From NCBI GenBank assembly GCA_001972305.1, contig BDDD01000042.1, forward strand, positions 375,275 through 439,274: a stretch of 64,000 nucleotides of DNA, in the 5' to 3' direction. Shown here piece by piece: positions 32,575 through 43,906 of the stretch (the first letter of the stretch is position 1; each line of letters begins with the position of its first letter). The position numbers were made by a program, and so were the translations under genes. Below the pieces are notes generated by a model. The model was not told the origin of the DNA. It did no database searches and saw nothing but the letters and a program-made list of their open reading frames with translations. This stretch comes from Cephalotus follicularis (lineage: Eukaryota; Streptophyta; Magnoliopsida; Oxalidales; Cephalotaceae).

Positions 32575-32800
32575 CACCAGTCTTGGCGTCCCCGGGGTGT
32601 GGCGCCCCGGGCGTCACCACCTCAGGGCGTCTCTGGTATGGCATCCCAGCAGGACTCCTCTGGCGTCACCACCTCGGGCACATGGCTCCCCAGGCATTGA
32701 CAGAGGAGCTCGGGCATGTCTGCCCTGGGCATCGTCTCCTCGGGCATGTCACCCCGAGCATCAATTTCCTCGGTGCCCCCTTATCCTCTGGCACTGTCTG
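32575..32800. repeat. CTCGGGCAT array in LTR E (left)
   Basis: Repeats of CTCGGGCAT/CCCGGGCGT spaced about 15-30 bp. The right LTR copy (42595-42870) has extra units, including a 30-bp addition near 42808-42840, so copy number changes between LTRs of one element. Confidence 0.8.
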
Positions 32801-33827
32801 GGCGCATGCCTGGTTTTTGGCACCCCTGGAGTTTGCAGTGGAGCTCAACGCAGGTCTGGCATGATATACAAGGATCGTAAATAGCACACTTTGAACGCAT
32901 ACTTGGGGCATGCTGGAAATGAAGGAACCTAGGCATCCACCAACAAGGAGCTCAGCGCGTCGCCATGCTCGGACGCATGGTCAGGAGTGCCCAGGTTCCA
33001 TCACGGCTAATGGCGCCAATGTATGTGGCATACTGTTTGTGCATGGTTGCAATGCCAGGGAAGAATACACATTCATTCTAGACTTTTTAACTCTACTATA
33101 AACATCAATAATGATAACACATCTACACCGACAATAAAACACAACCAATCAAGCAAAAAACAAGAATAAAACATGCATAACAGACACACAAGCATACACA
33201 TAAGCTGGAAGGTACTCGGACATGGAGTAACCTACCTGGGTAAAGGTTGAAAACGGTCATGCTTCCTCCTCTCCTCGCAAATCCTAGTTTTCCTTAAAGC
33301 TGGGGACTGATACATTTCTAGCTTGCCAATTTATTCCTCCTCACACACCGCCTTACTCCCAGGGAAGGGGAATTTATACAAATGGGGTGTGGAGGACATG
33401 GGGGCTCCATGGACAGTGCCCCTCTTGTCCACACTCCCATTCTCTCTTTGTTTCCCGAATTCTCTGGAACGAATTGTGAAGAAAATGGCTGAAAAGTGTG
33501 TCTCGCAGGTCCCACTTTCCTTTTATAATAGCCATTGGAAGAGTCTAGAACTTCCTAGACCAAACCAACGGGTGAAAGGCCATTGCTGGGCTTGGGCCAG
33601 CCTTCTCCACTTGGGCCAAATTAAGCTTTCCACATACAAGCCCAAAATTTTAATTATACCATTAAATCCAGCCCAAGGAGAACAACATAATTCCTTTAGC
33701 CCAAGTTCACAAATTATGCTCCATTAAGGCCCAAACGAATACATCATAAAATTCGGGTTCAACCCAAAAGGTGGAAAATTATTACAAAGCCCAATAATAA
33801 TTCTTAATAATATTTAGGGCTCTTACA

Positions 33828-33843
33828 TCCTTCCCTCCTTACA
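33828..33843 (-). other. Polypurine tract of Gypsy E
   Basis: Minus strand TGTAAGGAGGGAAGGA directly before the LTR start TGTAAGAGC; preceded by GGACGAGATTTC, typical of chromovirus 3' ends. Confidence 0.9.
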
Positions 33844-33864
33844 GAAATCTCGTCCTGAGATTTC

Positions 33865-35180
33865 CTAGGATGAAAACAACTGGGGGTATTTACTCTGCAT
33901 ATCGTTTTCTCTTTCCCAGGTAGCTTCTTCCACTTCGTGGTATTTCCATAATACCTTCACTAACAGAATGGTCTTGCTCCACAATTGCTTGATTCGTCGG
34001 TCGAGAATCTGGATAGGTATCTCTTCGAAACTCAAATCCGTTCTCAACTCTAGGGTCTCCCATCGTAAAACGTGAGAAGGGTCGGGATGGTATTTCCGCA
34101 GCATCGAAAAATGAAACACATCGTGTACACCCGCCAGGCTCGGTGGTAAGGTAAGTTGATAAGCAATAGGACCCATCCTCTCAAGGATCTCAAAAGGTCC
34201 TATAAACCGAGGGGTCAACTTCCCTTTCTTGCCAAACCTCATAATTCCTTTAGTCGGAGAGACTTTAAGGAATACATGATCGCCTACAACGAACTCCAAT
34301 TCATGCCTACGGTGGTCTGCGTAACTTTTTTGTCGACTTTGTGCTATACGGAGTCTTTCCCGGATAACCTTTGCTTTCTCAATTGTGTCTTGCACAAGCT
34401 TGGGTTCCACTAGACTCTGTTCACCCACTTCGAACCAACAGATCGGGGATCTACACTTCCTTCCATAGAGAGCCTCGAATGGTGCCATACCAATACTGGT
34501 GTGAAAGCTGTTGTTGTACGAGAACTCTACTAACGGTAGATGGTCTTCCCAGCTACCTCCCCAATCCAAAACACACGCTAGTAGCATGTCTTCTAGAGTC
34601 TGAATGGTCCTCTTAGACTGTCCATCAGTTTGGGGATGAAAAGCTGTGCTAAAGTTTAGCTGAGTACCAAAAGCTTCTTACAGTTTCCTCCAAAACAGCG
34701 ATGTAAAATGAGGGTCTCTGTCAGACATCACGCTAATTGGTACTCCATGAAGCCTTACAATTTCAGCAATATACAAATTTGCTAGCCGTGTGAGAGAAAA
34801 GTTTGTCTTGATCGTGAGGAAATGTGCAGACTTGGTAAAGCGATCAACGATTACCCATATAGTATCATGGCCGTTCCTTGTTTCGGGCAATCCAGTCACA
34901 AAATCCATCGTTATGTGTTCCCATTTCCACCGTGCCACAGGCAATGGCTGTAACAATCCTGCTAGCCTTTGGTGTTCTGCTTTAACCTGTTGACATGTCA
35001 AACAGGAAGCAACATATTCAGCTATCTCTCTCTTCATGTTGTTCCACCAATAGCTCATCTTTAGATTTCGGTACATATTAGTACTCCCCAGATGTACGGA
35101 GAAACTGGAGCGATGCGTTTGTGACAACAATTCATCCTTCAGCTCTTTGTCGTTAGGAACACATATTCTGCCTTGAAAGC
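33865..35180 (-). pseudogene. Gypsy E integrase, GPY/F module and chromodomain
   Basis: Read right to left. H2C2 zinc region ([31 protein letters not shown]); catalytic core with [28 protein letters not shown] and a TLEDML Glu; GPY/F module ([16 protein letters not shown]); and a chromodomain ending [18 protein letters not shown] with stop at 33865. One stop (TAA at 34678) splits the core, at a codon where relatives read Gln. In the zinc region the second His is kept. This is the best-preserved integrase in the window. Confidence 0.95.
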
Positions 35181-35740
35181 GGATCAATCTGTCACCTTGT
35201 ACAGAGAAATCCGTCTTTAAACCTCCATATTTACTTAAAGCTAGCTTGAGTAAGTCACCATCATGGCTCTGAGCTTCACGGATCCGGTCCATTAACCATG
35301 GACGGGTCTGAATATGAGCAATGGTTAGGCAAGCTAATCGGCGATTGAGAGCATCTGCTACAATATTAGCCTTGCCTAGATGGTACTATATTTCACAGTT
35401 GTAGTCATTAAGAAACTCCATCCATCTGCGTTGTCTCATAGTCAGGTCCTTCTGTGAGAATAGGTACTTTAAGCTCTTGTGATCAGTATACACCTCGAAC
35501 TTTGCACCGTATAAGTAGTGCCTCCATTTACATAGCGCGAACACTGTCGCTGCTAACTCAAGATTGTGAGTAGGATAGTTCTCTTCATAGAGCTTTAACT
35601 TCCTTGAGGCGTAATTGATCACTCTTCCATTTTGCATAAGGACACATCCCAGGCCACTGCCTGATGTGTCACTATAAACAACAAAACCTTCGTTGCCTTC
35701 TGGTAAGGCTAGGACTGGCGCAGTAGTCAGGCAATGCTTT
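35181..35740 (-). pseudogene. Gypsy E RNase H
   Basis: [18 protein letters not shown] near 35690-35640, [38 protein letters not shown] and [18 protein letters not shown] at 35386 lies between DYNCEI and YHLG, where relatives have Gln. Frame is otherwise kept. Confidence 0.93.
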
Positions 35741-36560
35741 AACTCTTGGAAACTCTGTTCACAAGCATCATCCTAGACAAAAGCTACATTCTGCGTCAAT
35801 CGAGTCAGAGGTGTTTCTATCTTTGAAAAGCCTTCTACAAACCGAGGGTAGTATCCTGCCAAGCCAAGAAAGCTCCGGACCTCTGTCACATTCGTTAGTC
35901 ACTTCCATCTTTTTACTACTTCGATCTTTGTAGGATCTACTGACAATCCAGAACTGGATATAACATGACCAAGGAATGTTACCTCTGACAACCAGAATTC
36001 ACACTTGCTAAACTTCACATACAACTGGTGGTCTCTAAGAGTCTGTAATGCCAAGTGCAGGTGTTCACCATGCTCTTCCATGGACTTTGAATATATCAGA
36101 ATGTCATCTATAAACACCACGATAAATCGATCTAGATATGGACTGAATATTCTGTTCATCAGACTCATAAATGCAGCAGGGGCATTGGTCACCCCCAAAG
36201 GCATTACCACGAATTCGTAGTGTCCATATCGTGATCTGAATGCGGTCTTCGGAATATCCTCTGCTCTAACTCAGAGCTGGCGATATCCGGATCTCAAATC
36301 CAATTTGGAAAACATTGAGGATCCCTTCAGCTGATCGAACAGGTCATTGATGTGAAGTAGTGGGTACTTGTTCTTAACTGTCACTTTGTTCAGCTGCCGA
36401 TAATCGATACACATCCGTAAGGATCCGTCCTTCTTCTTCACAAACAAGACCGGTGCTCCCCACGAGGATACACTGGGTCTGATAAAGCCCTTGTCCAACA
36501 ACTCCTATAGTTGTACTTTCAATTCCTTTAACTCAGGAGGGGCCATCCAGTACGGGCTGT
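35741..36560 (-). pseudogene. Gypsy E reverse transcriptase
   Basis: In one frame across 36501-35770: [66 protein letters not shown], catalytic [10 protein letters not shown] (36093-36122) and [17 protein letters not shown]. Stops at 36505 (TAG), 36271 (TGA), 35899 (TGA) and 35773 (TAG) are each one transition from Gln, Arg, Arg and Trp codons. Confidence 0.94.
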
Positions 36561-37012
36561 GGATACGGGGGCTGTTCCTGGTAGAAGATCAATAGAAAAC
36601 TCCACATCTCTCAGGAGGTAAGGAGGTCAGCTCTTCCGGAAACAAATCCGGGTACTCACAAACCATAGGAACATCCTCCAACTTCGGTGTCTGTTTACTG
36701 TCATCTGTAACATGTGCCAGATAAGCAGTACATCCCTGTCTCAAGAGTCTGTCAGCCTGAATTGCAGATATCATGGAAACCGGCTGATGCTCTAACGTCC
36801 CGATAAACTGGAACGAAGACTGTCCTGGCAAATGGAAGGTTACAACCTTCCTATTACAATCGACATATGCATAATGTTCTGACAGCCAATCCATACCGAG
36901 AATCATATCAAGTTCGCCCATCGGCAGTACGATAAGGTCTGCCGGAAGAACATGTCCAGAAATCTCAATGGCACAAGATCTACACACCCACCGGGAGCTA
37001 ACCGACTCTCCT
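36561..37012 (-). pseudogene. Gypsy E protease, C-terminal part, and linker to RT
   Basis: Continues the protease cut by F: SCAIEISGHVLPADLIVLPM and the second hallmark MILGMDWLSEHYAYVDC, then the linker (VCEYPDLFPEELTSLPPE). A 2-base and a 1-base deletion near 36605 and 36550 shift the frame and then restore it. 37008-37012 is the CTCCT target of F. Confidence 0.92.
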
Positions 37013-37211
37013 TTTAACGCCCGGGATCTTTGTTATTGTAATATTCCAATTTGAAATGTAATCTTGTTATTGAATTAATGATAATGGCATAATTTCTGAC
37101 TTAGATGATGCTTTCCAAAACTTAAAAGGTTAGATTTTGGAAGAGGGAATGATTGGAATGTTAAAGAAATGTTAAATGATGCAAATAGAGGCAAAACAAT
37201 GCAGTTTTAGG

Positions 37212-37375
37212 ATAAACGCGTCGATCTCTTTGGAAAGACGTCGATGCCTATGGGAACAAGGGCGCACTTGAATGCATGTACATGCACGTCGATGTAGACG
37301 AAGACATCGACACCCTCGTATGAAGGAGGGAAAAGACTTCGACGTCTAAGGAAATACGTTGACGTCTTTGAAAAG
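37212..37375. repeat. GACGTCGATGCC-type palindrome cluster in LTR F, first
   Basis: Copies near 37218, 37240, 37275, 37299, 37336 and 37357 (for example AAAGACGTCGATGCC, GAAGACATCGACACC, AAAGACTTCGACGTCT). It is in the same LTR position as the CAGTCGACTG cluster of LTR X, but with the motif of family T. Confidence 0.85.
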
Positions 37376-38119
37376 AATATCAGTCACGTTATGAACTGAC
37401 AGGATAACGTGCAAGGGGAGGGAATCCAAGACCTCTTGCAGGTGCCTTGAGGCACGAGAGGGTGATGTGTTGAGCATGCATAATGACCTCCTGACCTGCA
37501 AGGATGAAGAGAGAATACTTGTGAGTACATGCAAGGACTTGGCAGCCAAAGGAGGACACCTGGTGCGCCATGCAACCTGGTGTGAGGAAGGTGAGTAGAA
37601 ATAGAGAATCTTGCTTTAATGCAGATGGAAACAAAAACCCCACTCTGCATAAAACTCCTTTCCCTCGCTGGAAATGAGAGAGCTGAAGAAGAGAAACGAA
37701 AACGGAGTGAGAAGAGAGATAGAACAGAGAAAGAAAGAGAGAGGATAGAACCACCATTGTTGAGCACTTGTAGCTTGGACCTTGGAGCTCCTGGGATTGC
37801 AACTGTGGACGAATCTTGAAGCTACTGAGACGGGATTCCAGGACTTGAAGGGGTGGACTTTCTAGTTCCTAACTTGGAACAACAAGGTAGGGGAAAGTGA
37901 TGATCTTATACGTTCATTTTGAGTTTTAAGATAATGAAATGCCATTGATGAATTGCATGTTAATGGATGAATTGAAATCTCTGGATTTGTTGTGATGACT
38001 ATTGTGATGTATGGAGTAACCATGCATGTGTGATTTACATGAATATTCGAACTGGTTTGTGTAAAGGGTGGATTGGTAATGTCCTGGTGTGTTAAAACAA
38101 TGGAAATGACGTTCTGGGT

Positions 38120-38545
38120 TAAATAGACGTCGATGCCTACATAAAGACGTCAATGCCTTTGTGTGTGAATGCGAAAGATATCGATGTTTGAGTAAAAACA
38201 TCGACGCCTTTTCTAGGTAATTCCAGAACAGTAGTGTCCACTGTGGGTGGTGAAATGTCCACTTGTGATTTCATGTTTTATTCATGAATTGATGTTCTGG
38301 TTACATATTATGATAACCAGTAGCATGCCTTACACTGTGAGAGAATGAGATCGTTTGTTAAGGGGCAGATTCTTCCCCCTGGAATCAAGGTTGCGAACTG
38401 GTACCTCCTGGTATCATAAAGACATTGACGTCTTTGGAAAAGCATGGATGTCTTTGGTCCTAAAACGCCTGGGAATAACTGCACGTAATGTTGGCTCCTT
38501 AGGGTAAAGACGTCGATGCCTTGGGGATAAGCATCAACGCTTATT
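38120..38545. repeat. TCGA-centred motifs in LTR F, second group
   Basis: Copies near 38124, 38143, 38173, 38198, 38418, 38438, 38506 and 38526 (AGACGTCGATGCCT, AAGATATCGATGTTT, AAACATCGACGCCTTT, AAGACATTGACGTCTTT). A matching second group in LTR X (10945-10980) again uses CAGTCGACTG instead. Confidence 0.82.
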
Positions 38546-38964
38546 CCCCTGTTTGAAAAGGTTTTACTTGAATGGGACTCGTTAGACCCGAAATGACTCT
38601 AGAAACGATCCTAGGTGCATTCTGAGCATATGTTTGCATTATTACTGAACTATGAATTGCATTGTGGTTGATTGCTAAAAAGCGTTAACCATTTTGAAAA
38701 GCTTGCATGATTATTATAATCATTAATTGTATGAAAATGTATATTTGCCAAATATATATATATTTTCAAATGATCGGGGAAAGTATTTTCCAAAGACGGA
38801 GAAATGTTTAAAGGATTGGTTACACAATCAAACTGTATTGTTTTAAGTTTTATAACTTATCACAACCTGAGAACGGAGTAATATATTTTAAACAAATATA
38901 TTTGATCAAGTAAATATATTTTATTGCTTGACTTGTACTGTACGGTGTTTGTGCTTGTTGATTA

Positions 38965-39012
38965 TTAGCCGCTGTGCTAATAACCTGTTGATTGTTTAGC
39001 CGTCGTGCTAAG
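38965..39012 (+). other. Two adjacent TTAGCC...GCTAA hairpins in LTR F
   Basis: ATTAGC/GCTAAT around CGCTGT, then TTAGC/GCTAA around CGTCGT, followed by a C-rich and a G-rich block (39024-39062). Position and motif parallel the hairpin of family T LTRs although the backbones differ. Confidence 0.6.
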
Positions 39013-39603
39013 CAACCTGTACTGAGGACTTGCCCCAAACCGTTCACAAACGGGGGTGGGGTAAGAGTGCATGACGTTGGGGCCAGGAGGTGGCAACGGT
39101 CATGACGACTTGTTTGTCTGGTTCCTTTTGGGACATACTTACTGCTTGTGTTGATGTAGCCTTATGAGGTTATACCTGTACTGTGAACATGCATATATTT
39201 TACATATGTATATTCTGCGATATATATACCTTAAGGAGAAGACTGAATTGTTTCTCTTATTTTATGTACTGGATTAATGAACAATGACTATGTTAATTGG
39301 ATTATTGTAATGTGGTTTTTATATCTGTCATGTATTGATGGATATCGTGGTTTATTTCATCTCGTACTGTATTATCACGCTCCGTTTATGGCGATCGACT
39401 TTGATGTTTGGTTTTTATATAACTTTTGGGTATCACGTAGTATGGGATGCTTGATACATATTTAAATTCAGCTTATTTCATGTTATTGCTTCCGCTATTG
39501 AAAGTTTTTGATTATACGTAAAATCGCATAAGCTGAATTATGTTGTGTTGATTGCCTTACCGCTTTAATGTTGTCCTCTTGGAAATCGGGGTGTGACACT
39601 CCT

Positions 39604-39830
39604 ACCGGTGTGCTGACCTCTATCATAAAAGGTAATGGCTCGGGCTCCGCATTCATTCGACTTATAAAATGAGAAGCAACATATGAATGGGACGATCCTG
39701 GATCAATCAAAGTCCGTGCCAAAAGCTGAGATACATAAACCATACCTCCAATCACTGAGGGTGATCCAGCTGCAGCTCGCCGATCCATAGCATAAACTCT
39801 TCCTTGTACCGTAGGTGCGGATCCCATCGG
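39604..39830 (-). pseudogene. Gypsy E protease, N-terminal part
   Basis: Frame from the gag tail: VQGRVYAMDRRAAAGSPSVI, active site TLIDPGSSHSYVAS near 39720-39680, PLPFMIEVSTPVG, then cut by F at 39598/39604. DPG rather than DSG/DTG also occurs in C, so it is probably normal for these families; H has DLG. The frame re-opens on the other side of F. Confidence 0.92.
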
Positions 39831-41213
39831 CTGTTTGCCACGATCTCCACGTGAACTAGTGCTAGGGCGGCCTTGCTAGAAACTTCCCTGTGGTCGGTTC
39901 GAACCTTGTCCTGTTTGACCTCCTGTGTTGAACTGATTCTGTGGGCATTGGGTAGATATATGATCCGGAGCTCCACAAGTCCAACACCTACCATCTTTCC
40001 ACCAGCAATCCTCAAAAGCATGGTTGGTACAACCATAATGCACACAGGGTTCAACAGACCCTTGTTCATCATCGGCAGGTTTAGAAGAACCTCCTTGTGA
40101 AGCTGTCCTTCGCTGATGCCTCCGTCGTGCATCACGACCAGGTCTTCTCTGCTGAGAACCACAAGATTGTCTTCCCAATCTCGAAGGTCCTGCTGGGCTA
40201 CCAATACTGCGGGGAGATTCTCCATCCCTTGGATTGCTATAATATCCAAACCTACAGGATTTATTACTACTTCTAGAACTTTTTCCTGATTGTTCACCAA
40301 AAGGGGCAGGTCTCCGTCGGCCTCTCTGGATTTCCAAGTTCTGAAACCGTTAAGCCAAGGTTTCAACTTCACGTGCCCTGTTAAACAGCTCAAAGAAGGA
40401 TCGTAGATGTAGGGGTACTAACTTCTCTTGGATATCAGGTCGTAGTCCTCCAAGGAACTTCTTTGCTTTCCTCGACTCAGTGTTTACCATATAAGGAGCT
40501 ATCCTCGATAACTCGATGAACTTGGCCTCATATTGGGCCACAGTCATATCTCCCTGTGTCAGTCCCAAGAATTCAGCTTCTCACTTATCAATTTCCACCT
40601 TGGGATAGAATCGGTCATTGAACTCTGATTTAAAGGTATCCCAAGAACAGGTCATTCCAGATATCTCCCACTGGGATTCAGTCATCTTCCACCAGTGTTC
40701 TGCTTCACCTTGTAACATGTACATCGCAAACACAACCTTCTGAGAGTCGGAGCAACCCATAACTCGGAAGATCTTGTCCAATTTCATTATCCATCTCTCC
40801 GCCGAAATACTGTCAGGATCTCCTGTGAAGGATGGAGGATTTAACTTCAGAAATCCGATCAAAGGGTTCTCTCACCGTGAAGGTTGGCCGACTGATCTTC
40901 TTGCTCCCTCAGCCCGTCTGGTTGGTCTGACAGCAGATGTCTGCTCATGTACTTCGGTTGCACATGCAGCTGGTACAGCAGTAGGTAGTTCATCTTCGTC
41001 CGGATGCCGTTGCATATACTCATGCATTTGACTTATCATAGCCCTCATTCTCCTCATGAATCCTCTTCGTTCCTCTCTAGCAGCAACAACAGGTTCTGCT
41101 ACCTGAGGTGCATTAACTTCTCCTTGTTCTTCGACACCTCTATTTGAACGGGTACGTCTCGTAGACGGCCCAGACTTCTCTTCTCGTACGCTTCTACTCC
41201 GTCGTCCTTCCAT
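39831..41213 (-). pseudogene. Gypsy E gag
   Basis: ATG at 41211-41213 opens MEGRRSRSVREEKSGPSTRR; about 110 bp of leader separates it from the primer site. Capsid domain: FLKLNPPSFTGDPDSISAERW, MYMLQGEAEHWWKMT, FKSEFNDRFYPKVEIDK, FLGLTQGDMTVAQYEAKFIE, KKFLGGLRPDIQEKL. Two zinc knuckles follow, CVHYGCTNHAFEDC (second Cys lost) and an intact CWTCGAPDHISTQC. Stops at 40872 (TGA), 40581 (TGA), 40350 (TAA) and 39876 (TAG) all lie in the same frame; no frameshift is seen. Confidence 0.95.
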
Positions 41214-41302
41214 TCTGATTCGTAAAAGAACGGGTCAATATCCACACATATATCTTAATTCCACTTGGCAATGGTCCTATCCCGGCATATCTAGAATAGT
41301 AC

Positions 41303-41315
41303 GGCTCTGATACCA
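41303..41315 (-). other. Primer-binding site of Gypsy E
   Basis: Minus strand TGGTATCAGAGCC, five bases from the LTR end at 41321; complementary to initiator Met-tRNA. Confidence 0.92.
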
Positions 41316-41320
41316 AAACT

Positions 41321-43906
41321 TGTCATGCCTCAAACCGTGGGTTGGGCCCCATGACTCGACACGTGGAAATCCTTACAATCATCATAAAAGTATCCATAAA
41401 AATTTAAAACTTAATTAAGAATAAACATAAATCATTTATTGAACGTATGGATATATATAAACCCAGTTCAATACAATAAAATACACTGTTGCACCCAGCA
41501 GGTAAAACAAATAATTACATAATTATTTCCTGTAATTTTGTCCATAAAAGCGTACTGTCGAGGAGGAAATTACACAATCCTTTATCCTTAGTGCTGCTGC
41601 GATGTGCCTCCACTACTTGTTCCTATACCTGGCCCATTCAAAGGAATGGGTTAGCAACCCTGGGGGTTGTGTAGGTTACAACATGCACGGGCACATACAA
41701 GAGGAACAACAAAACATAGCAGAGGAGAAAATATCATAAAATACAATGCATGAGTCCAAAATCCATAACATAACCTTTATCATCATTTGTCCTCAGACTA
41801 CTCCACTCAAACAATACATATCACATACAGAGGCGTCTAGTCCGATCATCCTATGGTCTGGTCAGTGTACAAGGTTCACCTTTAGACTCACCAGCCCGCG
41901 GTATTCTCCTCCAGGTTCACCTGCTGAGCGGAATTCGCTTTTTGCTCACCTGCTCTGCGGTTCACCCTTTGGATCACCAGCTCTGGCAGATTTTCCCGAG
42001 ATCACCAGCCTCGCGGAGTTCACCCCTTGGGCTCACCTGCTCGGCGGAATTCTCCCCTGTTGGGCTCACCATCCTGGGACCATCTATCTAAGTCTTTTCC
42101 TTTTTCATTACATTTTCTAATTCTATTTCCTTCCCTTAATTATTTTCCCTTTTATTCCTTTAGCATTCTAAATCCATTTCTTTAGCCAGACTAGGGCTCA
42201 CCATTGTGCATGGCAGGTTCCATGTGCAAGGTTCACCTCAATGTGTGCATGGCGCATACATAGCAATTTCCTTTACTCATTACTAGCCAGGGGACACATC
42301 CATGCTTCTCTCCCCGGGCAATGCATGCATATACAATAACTTCTCACATAGAACTGGCCATTTATCACGCGTGCACGTGCCAGGACGCTTTCATACTGTG
42401 CTATCACCTTCTTCACGACGCATGTGAGGAGTGCATACCAGGGGACGAAGTGTGCTTGGGTGCATGCATAACTCACGACATGGAAAGCTCCTGTGCCATG
42501 GAAACCATGGTGCATTGCTTGAGCGATCTCGAAGGCATGGGAGAGAGGGACCGGAGAGCTTGCATTGTAGGTTAGAGCCATGGACGGCTCCCCTGGCGCT
42601 AGGCTTGGCGTCCCCGGGGTGTAGCTCCCCGGGCGTCACCACCTCAGCTACTTGTCTTCCTGGGCGCATCACCTCGGGCGTCTCTGGTATGGCATCCTAG
42701 CACGACTCCTCTGGCGTCACCACCTCGGGCACATGGCTCCCCAGGCATTGACAGAGGAGCTCAGGCATGTCTGCCCTGGGCATCGTCTCCTCGGGCATGT
42801 CACCCCGGGCATATTCTCCTCGGGCATGTCACTCCGGGCATCAATTTCCTCGGTGCCCCCTTCTCCTCTGGCACTGTCCAGACGCATACCTGGTTCCCGA
42901 CACCCCTGGTGTTTGCAGTGGAGCTCAACGCAGGTCTGGCATGCTATAAAGGGATCGTAAATAGCACACTTTGAACGCATACTTGGCGCATGCTGGAAAT
43001 GAAGGAACTCAGGCATCCGCCGGCATGGAGCTCAGTGCGTCGCCATGCTCGGACGCATGGTCAGGAGAGCCCAGGTTCTATCACGGCTAATGGCACCAAT
43101 GTATGTGGCATACTGTTTGTGCACGGTTGTAATGCTAGGGACGAATACACATTCATTCTAGCCTTTTTAACTCTACGATAAACATCAATAACGATAACAC
43201 ATCTACACAGACAGTAAAACACAATCAACCAAGCAACAAACAAGAATAAAACATGCATAGCAGACACACAAGCATACACATAAGCTGGTAGGCACTCGGA
43301 CATGGAGTAACCTACCTGGGTAAAGGTTGAAAACGGAGATGCTTCCTCCTCTCCTCGCAAATCCTAGCTTTCCTTAAAGTTGGGGACTGCTACACTTCTA
43401 GCTTGCCAATTTCTTCCTCCTCACACACCGCCTTACTCCCAGGGAAGGGGAATTTATACAAATGGGGTGTGGAGAACATGAGGGCTCCATGGACAGTGCC
43501 CCTTTTGTCCACACTCCCATTCACTCTTTCTTTCCCAAATTCTCTGGAAAGAATTGTAAAGAAAATGGCTGGAAAGTGTCTCCCAGGTCCCACTTTCCTT
43601 TTATAATAGCCATTGGAAGAGTCTGAAACTTCCTAGACCAAACCAACGGGTGAAAGGCCATTGCTGGGCTTGGGCTACCCTCCTTCACTTGGGCCAAATT
43701 AAGGTTTCCACATACAAGCCCAAAATTCCAATTATACCATTAAATCCGGACCAAGGAGAATAACATAATTCCATTAGCCCAAGTTCACAAATTATGCTCC
43801 ATTAAGGCCCAAATGAATACATCATAAAATTCGGGCCTAGCCCAAAAGGTGAAAAAATCATTACAAAGCCCAATAATAATTCTTAATAATATTTATGGCC
43901 CTTACA
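41321..43906 (-). repeat. 5' LTR of Gypsy E (2586 bp)
   Basis: Plus-strand edges TGTCATGCCTC and GGCCCTTACA. Aligns end to end with 31269-33827; the two differ by scattered substitutions and by gain or loss of array units (41870-42085 and 42595-42870). Confidence 0.95.
42595..42870. repeat. CTCGGGCAT array in LTR E (right), expanded
   Basis: Has a unit near 42640-42675 and a second near 42808-42840 that the left LTR lacks. Units share GGGCAT or GGGCGC followed by TCACC. Confidence 0.8.

Larger units (their letters stand above)
31269..33827 (-). repeat. 3' LTR of Gypsy E (2559 bp)
   Basis: Plus-strand edges TGTCACGCCCC and GCTCTTACA. Contains an array of GTTCACC/GCTCACCAGC/GGAATTC phrases (31824-32060) and a GGGCAT/GGGCGT array (32575-32800). 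Small open frames on both strands inside are shadows of the GC-rich arrays. Confidence 0.95.
37013..39598 (+). mobile_element. Solo LTR F, TSD CTCCT, related to LTR X
   Basis: 2586 bp flanked by CTCCT (37008-37012 and 39599-39603). Ends GGGGTGTGACA. Its first bases are TTTAACGCCC where TGTAACGCCC is expected, so the terminal TG has become TT. It matches LTR X at the start, at GCTCCTGGGATTG...TTCCTAACTTGGAA (37785-37890) and nearby. It carries clusters of GACGTCGATGCC/GACATCGACGCC motifs, TTAGCC hairpins near 38965-39012 and a GGGGTGGGGTAAG block. No coding capacity; the small open frames are shadows. Confidence 0.95.
31269..43906 (-). mobile_element. Gypsy E: complete chromovirus with both LTRs, contains solo LTR F
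   Basis: Minus-strand element inside the 5' LTR of H: 3' LTR 31269-33827, PPT, pol, protease, gag, primer site, 5' LTR 41321-43906. Solo LTR F (37013-39598) interrupts the protease. With F and one target copy removed, gag-pol keeps a single frame from 41213 to 33865, apart from two small compensating shifts near 36550-36605. It is interrupted by ten stop codons that are all single transitions from sense codons. Flanks 31264-31268 (TGCTC) and 43907-43911 (GGATC) agree at three of five bases, an imperfect target duplication. Confidence 0.96.

Noticed and set aside
31802..33101. Several overlapping open frames of 60-150 codons in the GC-rich part of LTR E (and the same at 41746-43181)
   Set aside because: They lie in word arrays of an LTR, overlap on both strands and differ between the two LTRs. 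No known domain.
37619..37819. Short Glu/Arg/Lys-rich frame in LTR F, possibly a basic peptide gene
   Set aside because: It comes from a purine-rich GAGAGAGA leader tract found in many LTRs; no counterpart in the matching part of LTR X.
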